Assembly: GCA_003142185.1 (NCBI GenBank)
Contig: PLOR01000042.1
Coordinates: 4,875-68,874 of the forward strand
Direction of reading: 5' to 3'
Origin: Bryobacterales bacterium
GTDB taxonomy: Bacteria; Acidobacteriota; Terriglobia; Bryobacterales; Bryobacteraceae
DNA length: 64,000 nt
The notes under the pieces were generated by a model that worked only from the letters and a program-made list of their open reading frames with translations, ran no database searches and was not told the DNA's origin. Shown piece by piece: positions 1-8,155 of this stretch. The stretch's first letter is position 1, and every line of letters begins with the position of its first letter. Both the position numbers and the translations under genes were made by a program.

Positions 1-818
1 GCCATGAACTGCCACATGCCGGTGGCGCGGGCGCTGGACATGGCGCGCGGCATGAAGCCCGACTCGGCCTGCGCCAAGTGAATCAATTCCTGCGGCACGC
101 CTTCCTCGTCCAGGATGCGTTGGATCATGGGGCGATAGCGGCCGGAACGCTGCATGGCCACCACGATCGTCCCGTGGCCCCGGTTGGAGAAGTAGTTGAC
201 GTAGCCCAGCACGGCGTCAGTGACCGACAGCGGCAACTGCGAAACCGTGGCCGCCATCTGGTCGAGCACGCGATCCTTGATCTTGGGGTCCACCGGGAAG
301 GTCATCTGCAGAATGTCTTCGAGCGGCGCCTTGTCGAACCGGCCCTCTTCGCTCGAGTCCGAAGCGCCCAGGGCGGCCAGGTCGAAACTGTGAATGGCGT
401 CCACCATTTGGTCCATCCGTCGGTCATACGCCTGGCGGTCGGCCGGGTTCAGATCGGAAGCATCGAGCATGGCGTCAACCGCCAGGTCGAATTCCTGACG
501 CGCCGTGGCGAAGGCCCCGATGGCATAGGCCTGCTTGCCCGCTGCGAAGTGACGCTCCGCCTCTTCGACCATCTCGTCGCCGCGAGTGCGGCGAGGTATC
601 TGTGGACCCTCCAGCAGGAAGCCGGGCACATCCTTGGTATAGACGCCGGGTTCGACCAGCGGTGGGTGGTCGATGTCGAGGTTGACCGGCCCGGAGTGGG
701 CATGCGGCGGTAGAAAGGCGTTTTGGAAGCTGGAGTGCTGGTTAATTCCGCATCCGGCGATGACGGAGGCCCCGGCGACCACGATAATCGAAGCGAGCGT
801 CTGAGTTCGCGCGTTCAT
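1..818 (-). CDS. MltD-like membrane-bound lytic murein transglycosylase, N-terminal part (runs off left edge)
   Basis: The reading frame is open from the ATG at 818 to the left edge, giving about 272 residues. The first 23 residues form a lipoprotein signal ending in the lipobox VIAGC, so the protein is probably anchored to a membrane. A helical region follows, and near the edge lies the start of an SLT-type lytic transglycosylase domain. The segments AQAESGFMPRAMSS and ATGMWQFM match the family motifs around the catalytic Glu (the E of ESGF) and the GLWQF block. Members cleave the glycan strand of peptidoglycan and leave 1,6-anhydro ends. The rest of the catalytic domain and any LysM repeats lie outside the window. 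No strong ribosome binding site precedes the ATG. The family assignment is firm; the exact subtype (MltD against a soluble Slt) is inferred from the lipobox. Confidence 0.8.
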   Translation of the reverse strand, partial: MNARTQTLASIIVVAGASVIAGCGINQHSSFQNAFLPPHAHSGPVNLDIDHPPLVEPGVYTKDVPGFLLEGPQIPRRTRGDEMVEEAERHFAAGKQAYAIGAFATARQEFDLAVDAMLDASDLNPADRQAYDRRMDQMVDAIHSFDLAALGASDSSEEGRFDKAPLEDILQMTFPVDPKIKDRVLDQMAATVSQLPLSVTDAVLGYVNYFSNRGHGTIVVAMQRSGRYRPMIQRILDEEGVPQELIHLAQAESGFMPRAMSSARATGMWQFM

Positions 819-989
819 TCACACACTCAGCGAAAGATTCTAAAGCACTTACCGTAGCCTTGCCCAGAGGGGGACGATCAAACATTACAACACTATGAGT
901 GTGGAATGCAACTGGCGTAAGGTAAGTCCCAGACTATTGCGTATCGGCAACATTTGCCGTTGTATACCGGCAACACCTGCACTGTGTCG

Positions 990-3086
990 TTATTCCTCTT
1001 CTTCCTCTTCACCCGTCTTAGCGGCTTTGGCCGCCGCAATGATCTTATCGGCTTGCAACTGGGGCACGTAATCGTAGTGATCGAATTCCATCGAGAAGGT
1101 TGCGCGGCCCTGCGTCATGGCGGTCAGATCGCTCTGATAGCTCAGCATTTCGGCCATCGGCACCTGGGCGCGGATGATCTGCGTGGTGCCCTTGGTTTCG
1201 TTGCCCGAGATGCGGCCGCGGCGGCTGTTCAGATCCCCCATCAAATCACCGGCGTATTCCCCCGGCGCCTGGATTTCCACGTTCATGATCGGTTCCAGCA
1301 GTGAGGGCTTGGCTTCCTGCATGGCGGCCTTAAAGGCCTTGCGGGCCGCCAGTTTGAACGCCAGTTCCGAGGAATCGACGTCGTGGTAGGACCCGTCGTA
1401 GACGGTGACCTTGAAATCGACCATGGGATAGCCGGCCAGGAATCCCTTTTCGGCGGCATCCACAATCCCCTTTTCCACGGCGGGGATGAAGTTGCGCGGG
1501 ATGGAGCCGCCGAAGATTTCGTTGGCGAACTCGAACTTGGCGCCGCGCGGTAGGGGATCCATCTTGATCCAGCAATCGCCGAACTGGCCGTGCCCGCCGG
1601 TCTGCTTCTTGTGGCGGCCCTGCACGTCGGCGTGGCCGCGAATGGTCTCGCGATATGGAATCTTGGGCGCCTTGAGGGTGACATCCACGCTGTAACGCTT
1701 CTTGAGCCGGCTGACCACGATCTCGACGTGCTGCTGGCCGGCGCCGGCCAGCAGGAACTCGCGAGTTTGCGGGTCGCGGTAGAAGCGCAGCGACTGGTCC
1801 TCTTCGAGGATGCGGTGGACGGCGTTGCCCATACGGTCTTCGTCGTTGCGTGACTTGGCTTCGATGGCGAAGGCGATCGAAGGCTCGGGCAGCTTCACGG
1901 GCGGGTAGGTGACGGTAAAGCCCTTATCCGCCAGGGTGTCGCCGGTGAGCGTGTCTTTCAGCTTGGCCACCGCGCCCAGATCGCCGGCATGCAGCTCGGT
2001 CACGGGCTGCAGGGTCTTGCCCTGCGGGCTGCTGAGGTGGGCCAGCCGCTCAGCCGAACTGCGGGTGAGGTTCTGCAGCGCGCCGTCGTTTTTCACCACT
2101 CCGGTGATGACCTTGAAATAGGTGATACGCCCGGCGAAAGGGTCGGCCGTGGTCTTGAAGACGAACAGGGAGCAGGGGCCAGTCTCGACAATCTTCTGCG
2201 TGGATTCCTCGCCGTTGGCGATGCTCGCGAAGCCCTCGCGCTCGTTGGGGGCGGGCAGGTTTTCCACCATGAAGTTGAGGATCAGGTCGCTCGCGGTATT
2301 GTGCAGGGCCCCGGCGCACAGCACGGGGAAGATGCGCATCTCGCGGATGGCCTGCTTGAGGCCGGCGTCGATGTGCTCGGGCGGCAGCGTGCCCTTGTCG
2401 AAGAATTCTTCCATCAGGGCGTCATTGCCCTCGGCCACCATTTCGATCAGCGCTTCGTGAGCGGCCTTGGCGGCGTCGGCCAGGTGTGAGGGAATTTCGT
2501 CTTCTTTGCCTTTGCCATCGCCGTCGGCGGTGTACGTGTACGCTTTCATCCGGACCAGATCGACCACGCCCGAGAAATCGCGTTCGGCGCCGATGGGGAT
2601 CTGGATCGGCACCGCGGAGCGGCCGAAGGCGGCCTGCACGTTTTCGAGCGTGCGCGTGAAGTCGGCGCGCTCGCGGTCCAGCTTGTTGATGACGATGGCG
2701 CGCGGGAGCTTGAAATCGTTGGCGAAACCCCAGACCTTTTCGGTCTGCACTTCCACGCCGGCGACGCCATCCACCAGCACCAGGGCCGAATCCGCCGCCA
2801 CCAGGGAAGCGCGCGTGTCGTTGATAAAAATGTTATAGCCGGGAGTGTCCAGGATATTGATCTTGGTTTTCTTCCATTCCGCCACGGCGATGGCTGTAGA
2901 GATAGTGATTTTGCGGGAGATTTCCTCTTCGTCAAAATCGGTGACGGTGTTGCCTTCATCCACGCGCAGCAGCCGGTTGGCCGCGCCCGCGGTGAACAAC
3001 AAGCCGGCGGTGAGCGACGTCTTGCCGGAATCGCCGTGGCCCACCAATCCGACGTTCCGTATGTCCTTGCTCTCGTAAACCTTCAC
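990..3086 (-). CDS. Elongation factor G-like GTPase (EF-G2/FusA2-type paralogue)
   Basis: This is a 698-residue translational GTPase with the EF-G domain order. The GTPase domain shows G1 GHGDSGKT, G3 DTPGY and G4 NKLD, and the C-terminal domain IV/V blocks are intact (HKKQTGGHGQFGDC, GEYAGDLMGDLNSRRGR). The G3 box ends in Tyr, whereas classical EF-G and EF-Tu have DTPGH with the catalytic His. This marks the divergent EF-G paralogue class rather than the essential translocase. The gene stands alone, away from a str operon. I chose the GTG at 3086 because AGGGAG lies six bases upstream, although an ATG sits 12 codons earlier. The protein ends in a run of six Glu. Its role in translocation or ribosome recycling cannot be told from sequence. 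Confidence 0.88.
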   Translation of the reverse strand: MKVYESKDIRNVGLVGHGDSGKTSLTAGLLFTAGAANRLLRVDEGNTVTDFDEEEISRKITISTAIAVAEWKKTKINILDTPGYNIFINDTRASLVAADSALVLVDGVAGVEVQTEKVWGFANDFKLPRAIVINKLDRERADFTRTLENVQAAFGRSAVPIQIPIGAERDFSGVVDLVRMKAYTYTADGDGKGKEDEIPSHLADAAKAAHEALIEMVAEGNDALMEEFFDKGTLPPEHIDAGLKQAIREMRIFPVLCAGALHNTASDLILNFMVENLPAPNEREGFASIANGEESTQKIVETGPCSLFVFKTTADPFAGRITYFKVITGVVKNDGALQNLTRSSAERLAHLSSPQGKTLQPVTELHAGDLGAVAKLKDTLTGDTLADKGFTVTYPPVKLPEPSIAFAIEAKSRNDEDRMGNAVHRILEEDQSLRFYRDPQTREFLLAGAGQQHVEIVVSRLKKRYSVDVTLKAPKIPYRETIRGHADVQGRHKKQTGGHGQFGDCWIKMDPLPRGAKFEFANEIFGGSIPRNFIPAVEKGIVDAAEKGFLAGYPMVDFKVTVYDGSYHDVDSSELAFKLAARKAFKAAMQEAKPSLLEPIMNVEIQAPGEYAGDLMGDLNSRRGRISGNETKGTTQIIRAQVPMAEMLSYQSDLTAMTQGRATFSMEFDHYDYVPQLQADKIIAAAKAAKTGEEEEEE

Positions 3087-3136
3087 GCTTGGCTCCCTGT
3101 TGGCAAAACGGAATAGTAACACGGGTCTTTAGGGAG

Positions 3137-3159
3137 GTGGGGCATGGTTTACCTTGCCC
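3137..3159. repeat. Short hairpin repeat, GGGCA...TGCCC family (copy 1)
   Basis: A variant of GGGCATGCTTTAGCTTGCCC, with GGGCA and TGCCC arms around a 10-base loop. Three other copies lie at 28999-29023, 33575-33596 and 58661-58684. This copy overlaps the ATG at 3144, which makes that ATG a poor start for the antitoxin gene that follows. Confidence 0.6.
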
Positions 3160-3188
3160 AGAATCGGGGTTTCCTTCACAATGGAAAC

Positions 3189-3428
3189 GTGAAGGTAACC
3201 CTCACGCTGGACGACGATCTGGTCAAGAAGGTCCGCAAGATCGCGGCCGAACGGGACACCACCCTCACCGGCATGGTGCGCGACTATCTGGAGAAGACGG
3301 CTGCCGTCGAGGCGGCGTCCGGGCGCAAGCGCCGCGAGCGTGCGGCCCTGGAGCGCAGCTTCGAGACCATACAGGTCCACATCGGCAAGCCAACCTGGAA
3401 TCGTGCCGACCTCCATGTCCGCTCCTGA
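3189..3428 (+). CDS. Type II antitoxin, ribbon-helix-helix (VapB-like, DUF6364-type), orphan
   Basis: A 79-residue protein beginning with a beta strand (VKVTLTLDDDLVKKVRKIA) and two helices, the ribbon-helix-helix DNA-binding fold of antitoxins that normally repress their own promoter. The tail (ERSFETIQVHIGKPTWNRAD) resembles the toxin-wrapping tail of antitoxins paired with PIN-domain ribonucleases. I chose the GTG at 3189 because the fold starts there. An ATG at 3144 has an AGGGAGG upstream but lies inside an interspersed hairpin repeat and would add 15 unrelated residues. The gene overlaps the first codons of a PIN toxin that is cut off by a MITE-like element, so it is an orphan antitoxin. 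Confidence 0.75.
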   Translation: MKVTLTLDDDLVKKVRKIAAERDTTLTGMVRDYLEKTAAVEAASGRKRRERAALERSFETIQVHIGKPTWNRADLHVRS

Positions 3429-3443
3429 CTTCCTGGACGCCGT
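3415..3443 (+). pseudogene. VapC-like PIN toxin, truncated after about eight codons
   Basis: An ATG at 3415 overlaps the antitoxin stop by 14 bases and encodes MSAPDFLD. This matches the usual N-terminus of PIN-domain toxins, where the first catalytic Asp follows in a DTN motif. From 3441 the sequence is a palindromic MITE-like element, and the rest of the toxin is not found beyond it. The overlap with the antitoxin and the motif support a toxin remnant. The short length keeps confidence moderate. Confidence 0.5.
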
Positions 3444-3546
3444 GGCGCACGCAGTCCTGCGTGCTGTGTCGAGAGTCGTCTCGACATTTCTTGGCCGGAA
3501 AAGCCGAGATGACTCTCGGCTCAGCAGACTGACAGTCCGCGCCACG
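3441..3546. mobile_element. MITE-like palindromic element, three consecutive hairpins (complete copy)
   Basis: The 106-bp element is bounded by inverted ends CGTGGCGC (3441-3448) and GCGCCACG (3539-3546). Inside are three perfect 8-bp hairpins in a row. The first is at 3447-3464 (GCACGCAG/CTGCGTGC), the second at 3467-3486 (TGTCGAGA/TCTCGACA) and the third at 3502-3521 (AGCCGAGA/TCTCGGCT). A second, partial copy lies at 19317-19397. It has no coding capacity, so it would need a transposase supplied in trans. Confidence 0.65.
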
Positions 3547-3564
3547 AGCGGCGGTGGCTAACCT

Positions 3565-4344
3565 TTACGAACCGATGACTCCGGCTAGTGGGCTGCTGGC
3601 GGTGGCGTAAAGCTTCTTTGGCATGCGGCCGGCTTCAAACGCCAGTCGACCGGCTTCGACGCCCAGCTTCATGGCGCGCGCCATTTTTTCGGCGTCATCG
3701 GCGAGGGCGATGGCGGTATTCATGAGGACGCCATCGGCGCCCAGTTCCATGGCGATAGCGGCATCCGAGGCGGTGCCCACGCCGGCATCGACGATCAGCG
3801 GGACTTCCGTGATCATCTCGCGCAGAATCCGCAGGTTGGTCGCGTTTTGCACGCCCAGGCCGGAGCCGATCGGCGCGGCCAGCGGCATCACGGCGGCGGC
3901 GCCCGCATCGATCAGGCGGCGCGCATTCACCACATCGTCATTGGTATAGGGCAGCACCACGAAGCCCTCCTTGACCAGTGTGCGCGTGGCCTCCAGCAGG
4001 CCGGCGTTGTCGGGGAAGAGCGTCTTCTCGTCGCCGATTACTTCCAGCTTGATCCAGTGGGAAAGGCCCACTTCGCGCGCCAGCATGGCGGTGCGGATGG
4101 CGTCGTCTGCGGTGTAGCAGGCGGCGGTGTTGGGAAGGATGAAGATTTTCGTGCGATCGATGAAATCGAGCAGCGATTCCTTGCTCTTGTCGGTGAGGTT
4201 GACGCGGCGCACGGCGACGGTGACCATGTCCGCGCCGGTGGCCTCGTGGCATCGCTGCATTTCCTGGAAGCTGCGATACTTACCGGTGCCCACGATGAGG
4301 CGGGAGCGAAATTCGCGCCCCGCGATGATGAATGATTGCGGCAT
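3565..4344 (-). CDS. thiG: Thiazole synthase ThiG
   Basis: A 259-residue TIM-barrel enzyme that condenses 1-deoxy-D-xylulose 5-phosphate, dehydroglycine and the ThiS thiocarboxylate into the thiazole phosphate of thiamine. Family landmarks are [10 protein letters not shown] near the N-terminus, the WIKLEVIGD segment with the Lys that forms the substrate imine, the phosphate-binding loops around [10 protein letters not shown] and [11 protein letters not shown], and [10 protein letters not shown] chose the ATG at 4344; a TTG at 4368 would add eight residues. Length is normal for the family. No thiS, thiC or thiE lies next to it, so the rest of the pathway is elsewhere. Confidence 0.95.
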   Translation of the reverse strand: MPQSFIIAGREFRSRLIVGTGKYRSFQEMQRCHEATGADMVTVAVRRVNLTDKSKESLLDFIDRTKIFILPNTAACYTADDAIRTAMLAREVGLSHWIKLEVIGDEKTLFPDNAGLLEATRTLVKEGFVVLPYTNDDVVNARRLIDAGAAAVMPLAAPIGSGLGVQNATNLRILREMITEVPLIVDAGVGTASDAAIAMELGADGVLMNTAIALADDAEKMARAMKLGVEAGRLAFEAGRMPKKLYATASSPLAGVIGS

Positions 4345-4489
4345 GTCCTCATTGTAACGGGGCGGCAAGCGTGTGGCATCGCGCCGGCATCCGGGAATCC
4401 GCTACCATGGTCACCGGGAATCTCAGCCAGTCCATGGCACATCTGATTTGATCGAGGAGGATTGCGGACAAGCACGTCCGGAGACACCT

Positions 4490-5506
4490 ATGAGCCAGAT
4501 TCACGCTTTAGCTGCCAGAGAGGCGAAAGGCCCTTTGCAGCCGTTTTCTTACGATCCGGGACCGCTCGGCGACGAGCAGGTCGAAATTGCAGTCGCCTAT
4601 TGCGGCATCTGCCACTCGGACCTTTCGATGCGCAATAACGAGTGGGGGATGACGCAGTACCCATTCGTTCCCGGCCACGAGGCAACCGGCAAGGTGGTGG
4701 CCGTTGGGCCGCACGCCAAGGCGGTGAGCGTGGGCCAGACGGTGGGCCTCGGCTGGAACTCGGGCAGTTGCATGTATTGCAAGAGCTGCATGACCGGCAA
4801 CCACAACATGTGCGAGCGGCTGGAGCAGACCATCGTCGGGCGTTTTGGCGCCTTTGCTACGCGGGTGCGCTGCCATTGGTGCTGGGCGACGCCGATTCCG
4901 GACGGCGTGGATGCCGCCAAAGCCGGACCGCTGCTGTGCGGCGGCATCACGGTGTTCAACCCGCTCGGCGAAATGAACGTGCGGCCCACCGACCGCGTGG
5001 GGGTGATCGGCATCGGCGGCCTGGGCCACATGGCGCTCCAATTCCTCAACAAGTGGGGATGCGACGTGACCGCCTTCACCTCCAACGCGAAAAAGGCCGA
5101 CGAGGCGCGGCGCATGGGCGCCCATCACGTGATCGACACGCACTCGGCGGAAGAGTTGAAGAAGGCCGCCGGCAGTTTCGACTTCGTGATCTCGACCGTG
5201 AACGCGGACCTGGATTGGAATGCGTATATCGGAGCGCTGGCGCCCAAGGGACGGTTGCACGTGGTGGGCGTGGCGCCCAATCCGTTGCCGGTTCCGGCCT
5301 TCTCGCTCCTGGTTGCGCAGCGCTCGGTGAGCGGCTCGCCTTCGGGATCGCCGGCGGCAGTGGCCAGGATGCTCGAGTTCGCCGCGCGCCATGGCGTCGC
5401 GCCGGTGGTGGAAGAATTTCCCATGAGCCAGGCCAACCAGGCGCTGGCACACCTGGAAGCGGGCAAAGCGCGCTACCGCATCGTTCTCAAGAACGATCTC
5501 GAGTGA
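4490..5506 (+). CDS. Zinc-dependent alcohol dehydrogenase (NADP-linked, cinnamyl-alcohol/AdhA type)
   Basis: A 338-residue medium-chain dehydrogenase. The catalytic zinc ligands are C41 (in GICHSD), H63-E64 (GHEA) and C150. Structural zinc ligands C94, C97, C100 and C108 lie in the usual four-cysteine loop. The Rossmann motif is GIGGLGHMALQF. The pattern fits the NADP-dependent YahK/AdhA/cinnamyl alcohol dehydrogenase subgroup, which reduces aldehydes. I chose the ATG at 4490 because CGGAG lies six bases upstream; the frame is open further upstream without a better start. The gene is monocistronic and converges on the LuxR-type gene across a strong inverted repeat. The physiological substrate cannot be told from sequence. 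Confidence 0.88.
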   Translation: MSQIHALAAREAKGPLQPFSYDPGPLGDEQVEIAVAYCGICHSDLSMRNNEWGMTQYPFVPGHEATGKVVAVGPHAKAVSVGQTVGLGWNSGSCMYCKSCMTGNHNMCERLEQTIVGRFGAFATRVRCHWCWATPIPDGVDAAKAGPLLCGGITVFNPLGEMNVRPTDRVGVIGIGGLGHMALQFLNKWGCDVTAFTSNAKKADEARRMGAHHVIDTHSAEELKKAAGSFDFVISTVNADLDWNAYIGALAPKGRLHVVGVAPNPLPVPAFSLLVAQRSVSGSPSGSPAAVARMLEFAARHGVAPVVEEFPMSQANQALAHLEAGKARYRIVLKNDLE

Positions 5507-5512
5507 GAAAGT

Positions 5513-5620
5513 GAGGCAGGTCCCCGACCTGCCAACAAGGTTGGCGGGTGTTCATCCACCGAAAAACTCCGGTGGAGCAGGTCGGAGACCTCGGCTGTTG
5601 GCAGGTCGGGGACCTGCCTC
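5513..5620. repeat. Perfect 24-bp inverted repeat between convergent genes; possible bidirectional terminator
   Basis: Arms at 5513-5536 and 5597-5620 are perfect reverse complements beginning GAGGCAGGTCCCCGACC. Each arm is itself palindromic (GCAGGTC/GACCTGC), and an inner stem TCCACCG/CGGTGGA lies between them. ATTTT follows the right arm. It fills the 121-base gap between two converging genes. Related GGCAGGT/ACCTGCC palindromes occur at about 49957 and 47483. Confidence 0.65.
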
Positions 5621-5627
5621 ATTTTGC

Positions 5628-6227
5628 TCAGATCAGCACCAGGCCGCGGCGGATGCCGATGGTGACGGCTTCGGTGCGGCTGCCGGCGTTGAGTTTTCCC
5701 AGGATCGAAGCCACGTGAAACTTGGCGGTGTGCTCGGAGATGCCGAGCTTCCAGGCGATTTCCTTATTGGCGTCGCCTTCGGCCACCAGGCGGAGCACGT
5801 CGAGCTCGCGGGCGGTCAGCGCGGCTGACCCGGCGGAAGCCGGTGCGGGCGACGAGGCGGCCAGCAGCGGCTCCAGTTCGCCCGGTTCGATCACGGCCAA
5901 CCCGCCGGCAGCGGCTTCCACGGCGGCGAGAATCGCGCCCGGAGATGCGTCGCGAGCCAGCACCGCCCGCACACCCAGCTTGAACGCTTCGTGGGTGAAC
6001 GAGGGCTGCGATTCCGCGCTCAGCAAAACGATGGCCGGCTGGCGGGCGGCTGGCGGCGGCAGATCTTCCAGCGCGCCCGCGGCCAGCAGAACATCGGGAT
6101 GGAGCTCCTCGGCGGCGGAGGCATCCGGGAAAGATCCGGCCAGTTGCAGGCCGGGCGCCGAAGCCACCAGGGTTTCCAGGCCCGCGCGCGTCATCGCGGA
6201 GTGCGCAGCGATGAGTACGCGGATCAC
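5628..6227 (-). CDS. LuxR/NarL-family regulator with degenerate (pseudo-)receiver domain
   Basis: This 199-residue protein has the length and layout of a NarL-type response regulator. The C-terminal LuxR helix-turn-helix is complete (LTARELDVLRLVAEGDANKE, then GISEHTAKFHV). In the N-terminal receiver the acidic pair normally read as ADDHPM is AAHSAM here. The phospho-acceptor region PDVVLMD is PDVLLAAG, and the conserved Lys is Arg. Phosphorylation control is therefore unlikely, and activity probably depends on abundance or a ligand. The start overlaps the stop of the upstream protease gene by four bases (ATGA), so the two are translationally coupled. It is the last gene of a three-gene operon with two HtrA-like proteases. 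Confidence 0.85.
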   Translation of the reverse strand: MIRVLIAAHSAMTRAGLETLVASAPGLQLAGSFPDASAAEELHPDVLLAAGALEDLPPPAARQPAIVLLSAESQPSFTHEAFKLGVRAVLARDASPGAILAAVEAAAGGLAVIEPGELEPLLAASSPAPASAGSAALTARELDVLRLVAEGDANKEIAWKLGISEHTAKFHVASILGKLNAGSRTEAVTIGIRRGLVLI

Positions 6228-7033
6228 GCCGCCTCCGCCGCGCGCTCCCCCAGGCGAACCACGGTCTCCCGCACCGGCAAGCGGCCGCTCGAAGGCGCGC
6301 CGCGCAGGAACCGCAGGCGCAGCGCCGGCTGGCCCGAATCGAGCGCGTCGTAGAGCTCGTCGAGAGCGAGCAGCAGCAGATCGCCGGCTTTGAGCGAAGC
6401 CATGGCCGCGGCGCCGTCCGGATCCACATCGAGAATCAGAACGCCGGCCGAGACGGGGCGCAGCGTCACTCCCAACGACGGGCGCGGGCCGCGGCGCACG
6501 AAATCGGCGGCATCGTTCGAGGGCACGGCTATGCCCAGCCCATTGATAATGGCGGTGTTGATACCGATCACGCGGCCTTCGGCGTTAGCCAGCGGGCCGC
6601 CGGAGTTGCCGGGAGCCAGGCGCACTTGCGCGCGGATCCAGGCCCGGTTGCCCATGCCGCGGATCGGCCCCACCGAGTGAATTACACCGGTGGAAACCGC
6701 GCCGGCAAAGCCCAGCGGGCTGCCGACCGCGATCACCAGTTCGCCCGGCCGGAGCGACGACGAGTTGCCGGCGGCGGCCGCATCGAGCGAAGCAGCGGCA
6801 ACCCGCAGCGAAGCCAGGTCGCGGCGCGCATCGCGCATGACGACCCGCGCCGGCAGCTGGCGCCCGTCCCAAAATTCCACTTCGAGATCCACGCCGCGCG
6901 CCACGTGGGCGTTGGTGAGCACCAGCCCATCGGCCGACCAGACGACGCCGGAACCGCTGCCGCGTCCGGCCCGCGAGTGAACCTGCACGGTCGAACGGCG
7001 CAGTCGCTCGGCCACTTCACCGAATCCCCGCAT
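6224..7033 (-). CDS. HtrA-like trypsin-fold serine protease, no signal peptide (second of pair)
   Basis: A 269-residue S1C-type serine protease. The catalytic triad reads H43 (NAHVA), D72 (RRDLASLRV) and S144 (GNSGG). Residues from about 185 to the end resemble a shortened PDZ domain (VLILDVDPDGAAAMASLKAGD). No signal peptide or membrane segment is visible, which is unusual for a family that mostly works in the periplasm. AGGAG lies five bases before the ATG, and the upstream protease gene ends one base before this start. The pair plus the LuxR-type gene form a tight operon, which suggests a shared stress or proteolytic control circuit. The substrate is unknown. Confidence 0.85.
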   Translation of the reverse strand: MRGFGEVAERLRRSTVQVHSRAGRGSGSGVVWSADGLVLTNAHVARGVDLEVEFWDGRQLPARVVMRDARRDLASLRVAAASLDAAAAGNSSSLRPGELVIAVGSPLGFAGAVSTGVIHSVGPIRGMGNRAWIRAQVRLAPGNSGGPLANAEGRVIGINTAIINGLGIAVPSNDAADFVRRGPRPSLGVTLRPVSAGVLILDVDPDGAAAMASLKAGDLLLLALDELYDALDSGQPALRLRFLRGAPSSGRLPVRETVVRLGERAAEAA

Positions 7034-7034
7034 G

Positions 7035-7913
7035 TCAGCTCCTCCGCGGCCGTTCGCCGATGGTGATCGCGACCGAGCGGGACGCTCCGCCGCGTATCAC
7101 TTGCACCTCGATCGCGCGCCCCACGCCGTGAGTTTCGAGCACGGTCTGTATGTCGTCGGTATCGGACACGGCAGTACCGCCGAGCGCGACCAGCACGTCG
7201 CCAATCAATACGCCCGCCAGCGCCGCCGGTCCCTCCGGTTCGAGCGAAAGAACGATCAGACCTTTTTGATGATCGGGCAGCTCGACGGGTTGCAGACCGA
7301 CGCCCAGGTAGCCGCGCGCCACGCGTCCGCGGGCGAGCACTTCGTCGACGACCCGGTTGATGGTGGACGCGGGAATGGCCAGCCCCGCGATGCGCGACAG
7401 CGCGGAAGTGGCGATCCCGAGAGCCTGGCCCGCGGCGTTCAGCACCAGCCCGCCGGAAGAACCCGGATAGAGCGTCAGATCGAGACGGATGTAGCGGTCC
7501 AGCCGGCCGCCCCGCCAGGTGCGCCACGGGCCGCTCACCGCGCTTACGATGCCCAAGGTGGCGTTGATGCCGGAGTCTTCGGAGCGGCCCAGTGCCAGCG
7601 CCAGATTGCCGGGCGCCGGATCGTCCGTGGCCGCAACCGCCGGCGCGCCCGGCGCCTCCACCTTCAACACCGCGATATCCGTACCCGGGTCGCTGCCGGC
7701 CAGCGTGGCGGCGGCGTTGCTGCCATCGGGCAGAGTGACGGTGATTTCGTCTTCCCGCCGCACCGTGTGCTCGGCGGTGACCAGAATGCCGGGGCGCCAG
7801 AAAGCGCCGCTCGAGGAGAAGCGCGGCCGTGCGTGCACTGAAACCACCGAGCCCGCCGCGCGTTCCACCACGGCGGCCAGTTCCTTGGAAAAAGCCGCCA
7901 GTTCGTTTGCCAT
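7035..7913 (-). CDS. HtrA-like serine protease with PDZ domain, no signal peptide (first of pair)
   Basis: A 292-residue trypsin-fold protease with triad residues H49 (TAEHTV), D79 (DPGTDIAVLKV) and S153 in the loop PGSSGG, where the usual GNSGG Asn is Ser. A PDZ domain follows at about 195-285 (RGYLGVGLQPVELP to the C-terminus) and would bind exposed C-termini. I chose the ATG at 7913 because GGGAGG lies six bases upstream; longer frames run into the divergent promoter region. Like its neighbour it has no signal peptide. It begins an operon read away from the GAF-ANTAR gene. Confidence 0.85.
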   Translation of the reverse strand: MANELAAFSKELAAVVERAAGSVVSVHARPRFSSSGAFWRPGILVTAEHTVRREDEITVTLPDGSNAAATLAGSDPGTDIAVLKVEAPGAPAVAATDDPAPGNLALALGRSEDSGINATLGIVSAVSGPWRTWRGGRLDRYIRLDLTLYPGSSGGLVLNAAGQALGIATSALSRIAGLAIPASTINRVVDEVLARGRVARGYLGVGLQPVELPDHQKGLIVLSLEPEGPAALAGVLIGDVLVALGGTAVSDTDDIQTVLETHGVGRAIEVQVIRGGASRSVAITIGERPRRS

Positions 7914-8155
7914 GAAAAACCTCCCTGTGATTCCAGCATGCCCGACAGCGGACGTTTCGCACATCGGGAAATCGGGCAGGTGGGAGCTAGCCGGAAGAGC
8001 GGGGCTGTTCCCATCGGAGGCGTACTGGTACCCGCCGCGCGTCGCGAGATTAAGCTGTTTCGTATCTTGCCGGAAGCGTTGTAAGCGATTGATAACGATA
8101 GCCCGCATAGAAATTTTCAATTGGACGCGCCCGCTCCCACGGTTTAGGTTGAGAT
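7914..8155. promoter_or_regulatory. Divergent promoter region between the HtrA operon and the GAF-ANTAR gene
   Basis: This 242-base gap separates two divergently read units and must hold promoters for both. The protease ribosome binding site is at its left end. I see no clear operator palindrome. The layout would allow cross-regulation between the two units, but nothing in the sequence proves it. Confidence 0.5.

Noticed and set aside
3340-3561. 73-residue plus-strand frame after the antitoxin
   Set aside because: It reads through the MITE-like element and has no domain; only its MSAPDFLD segment is meaningful, as a toxin remnant.
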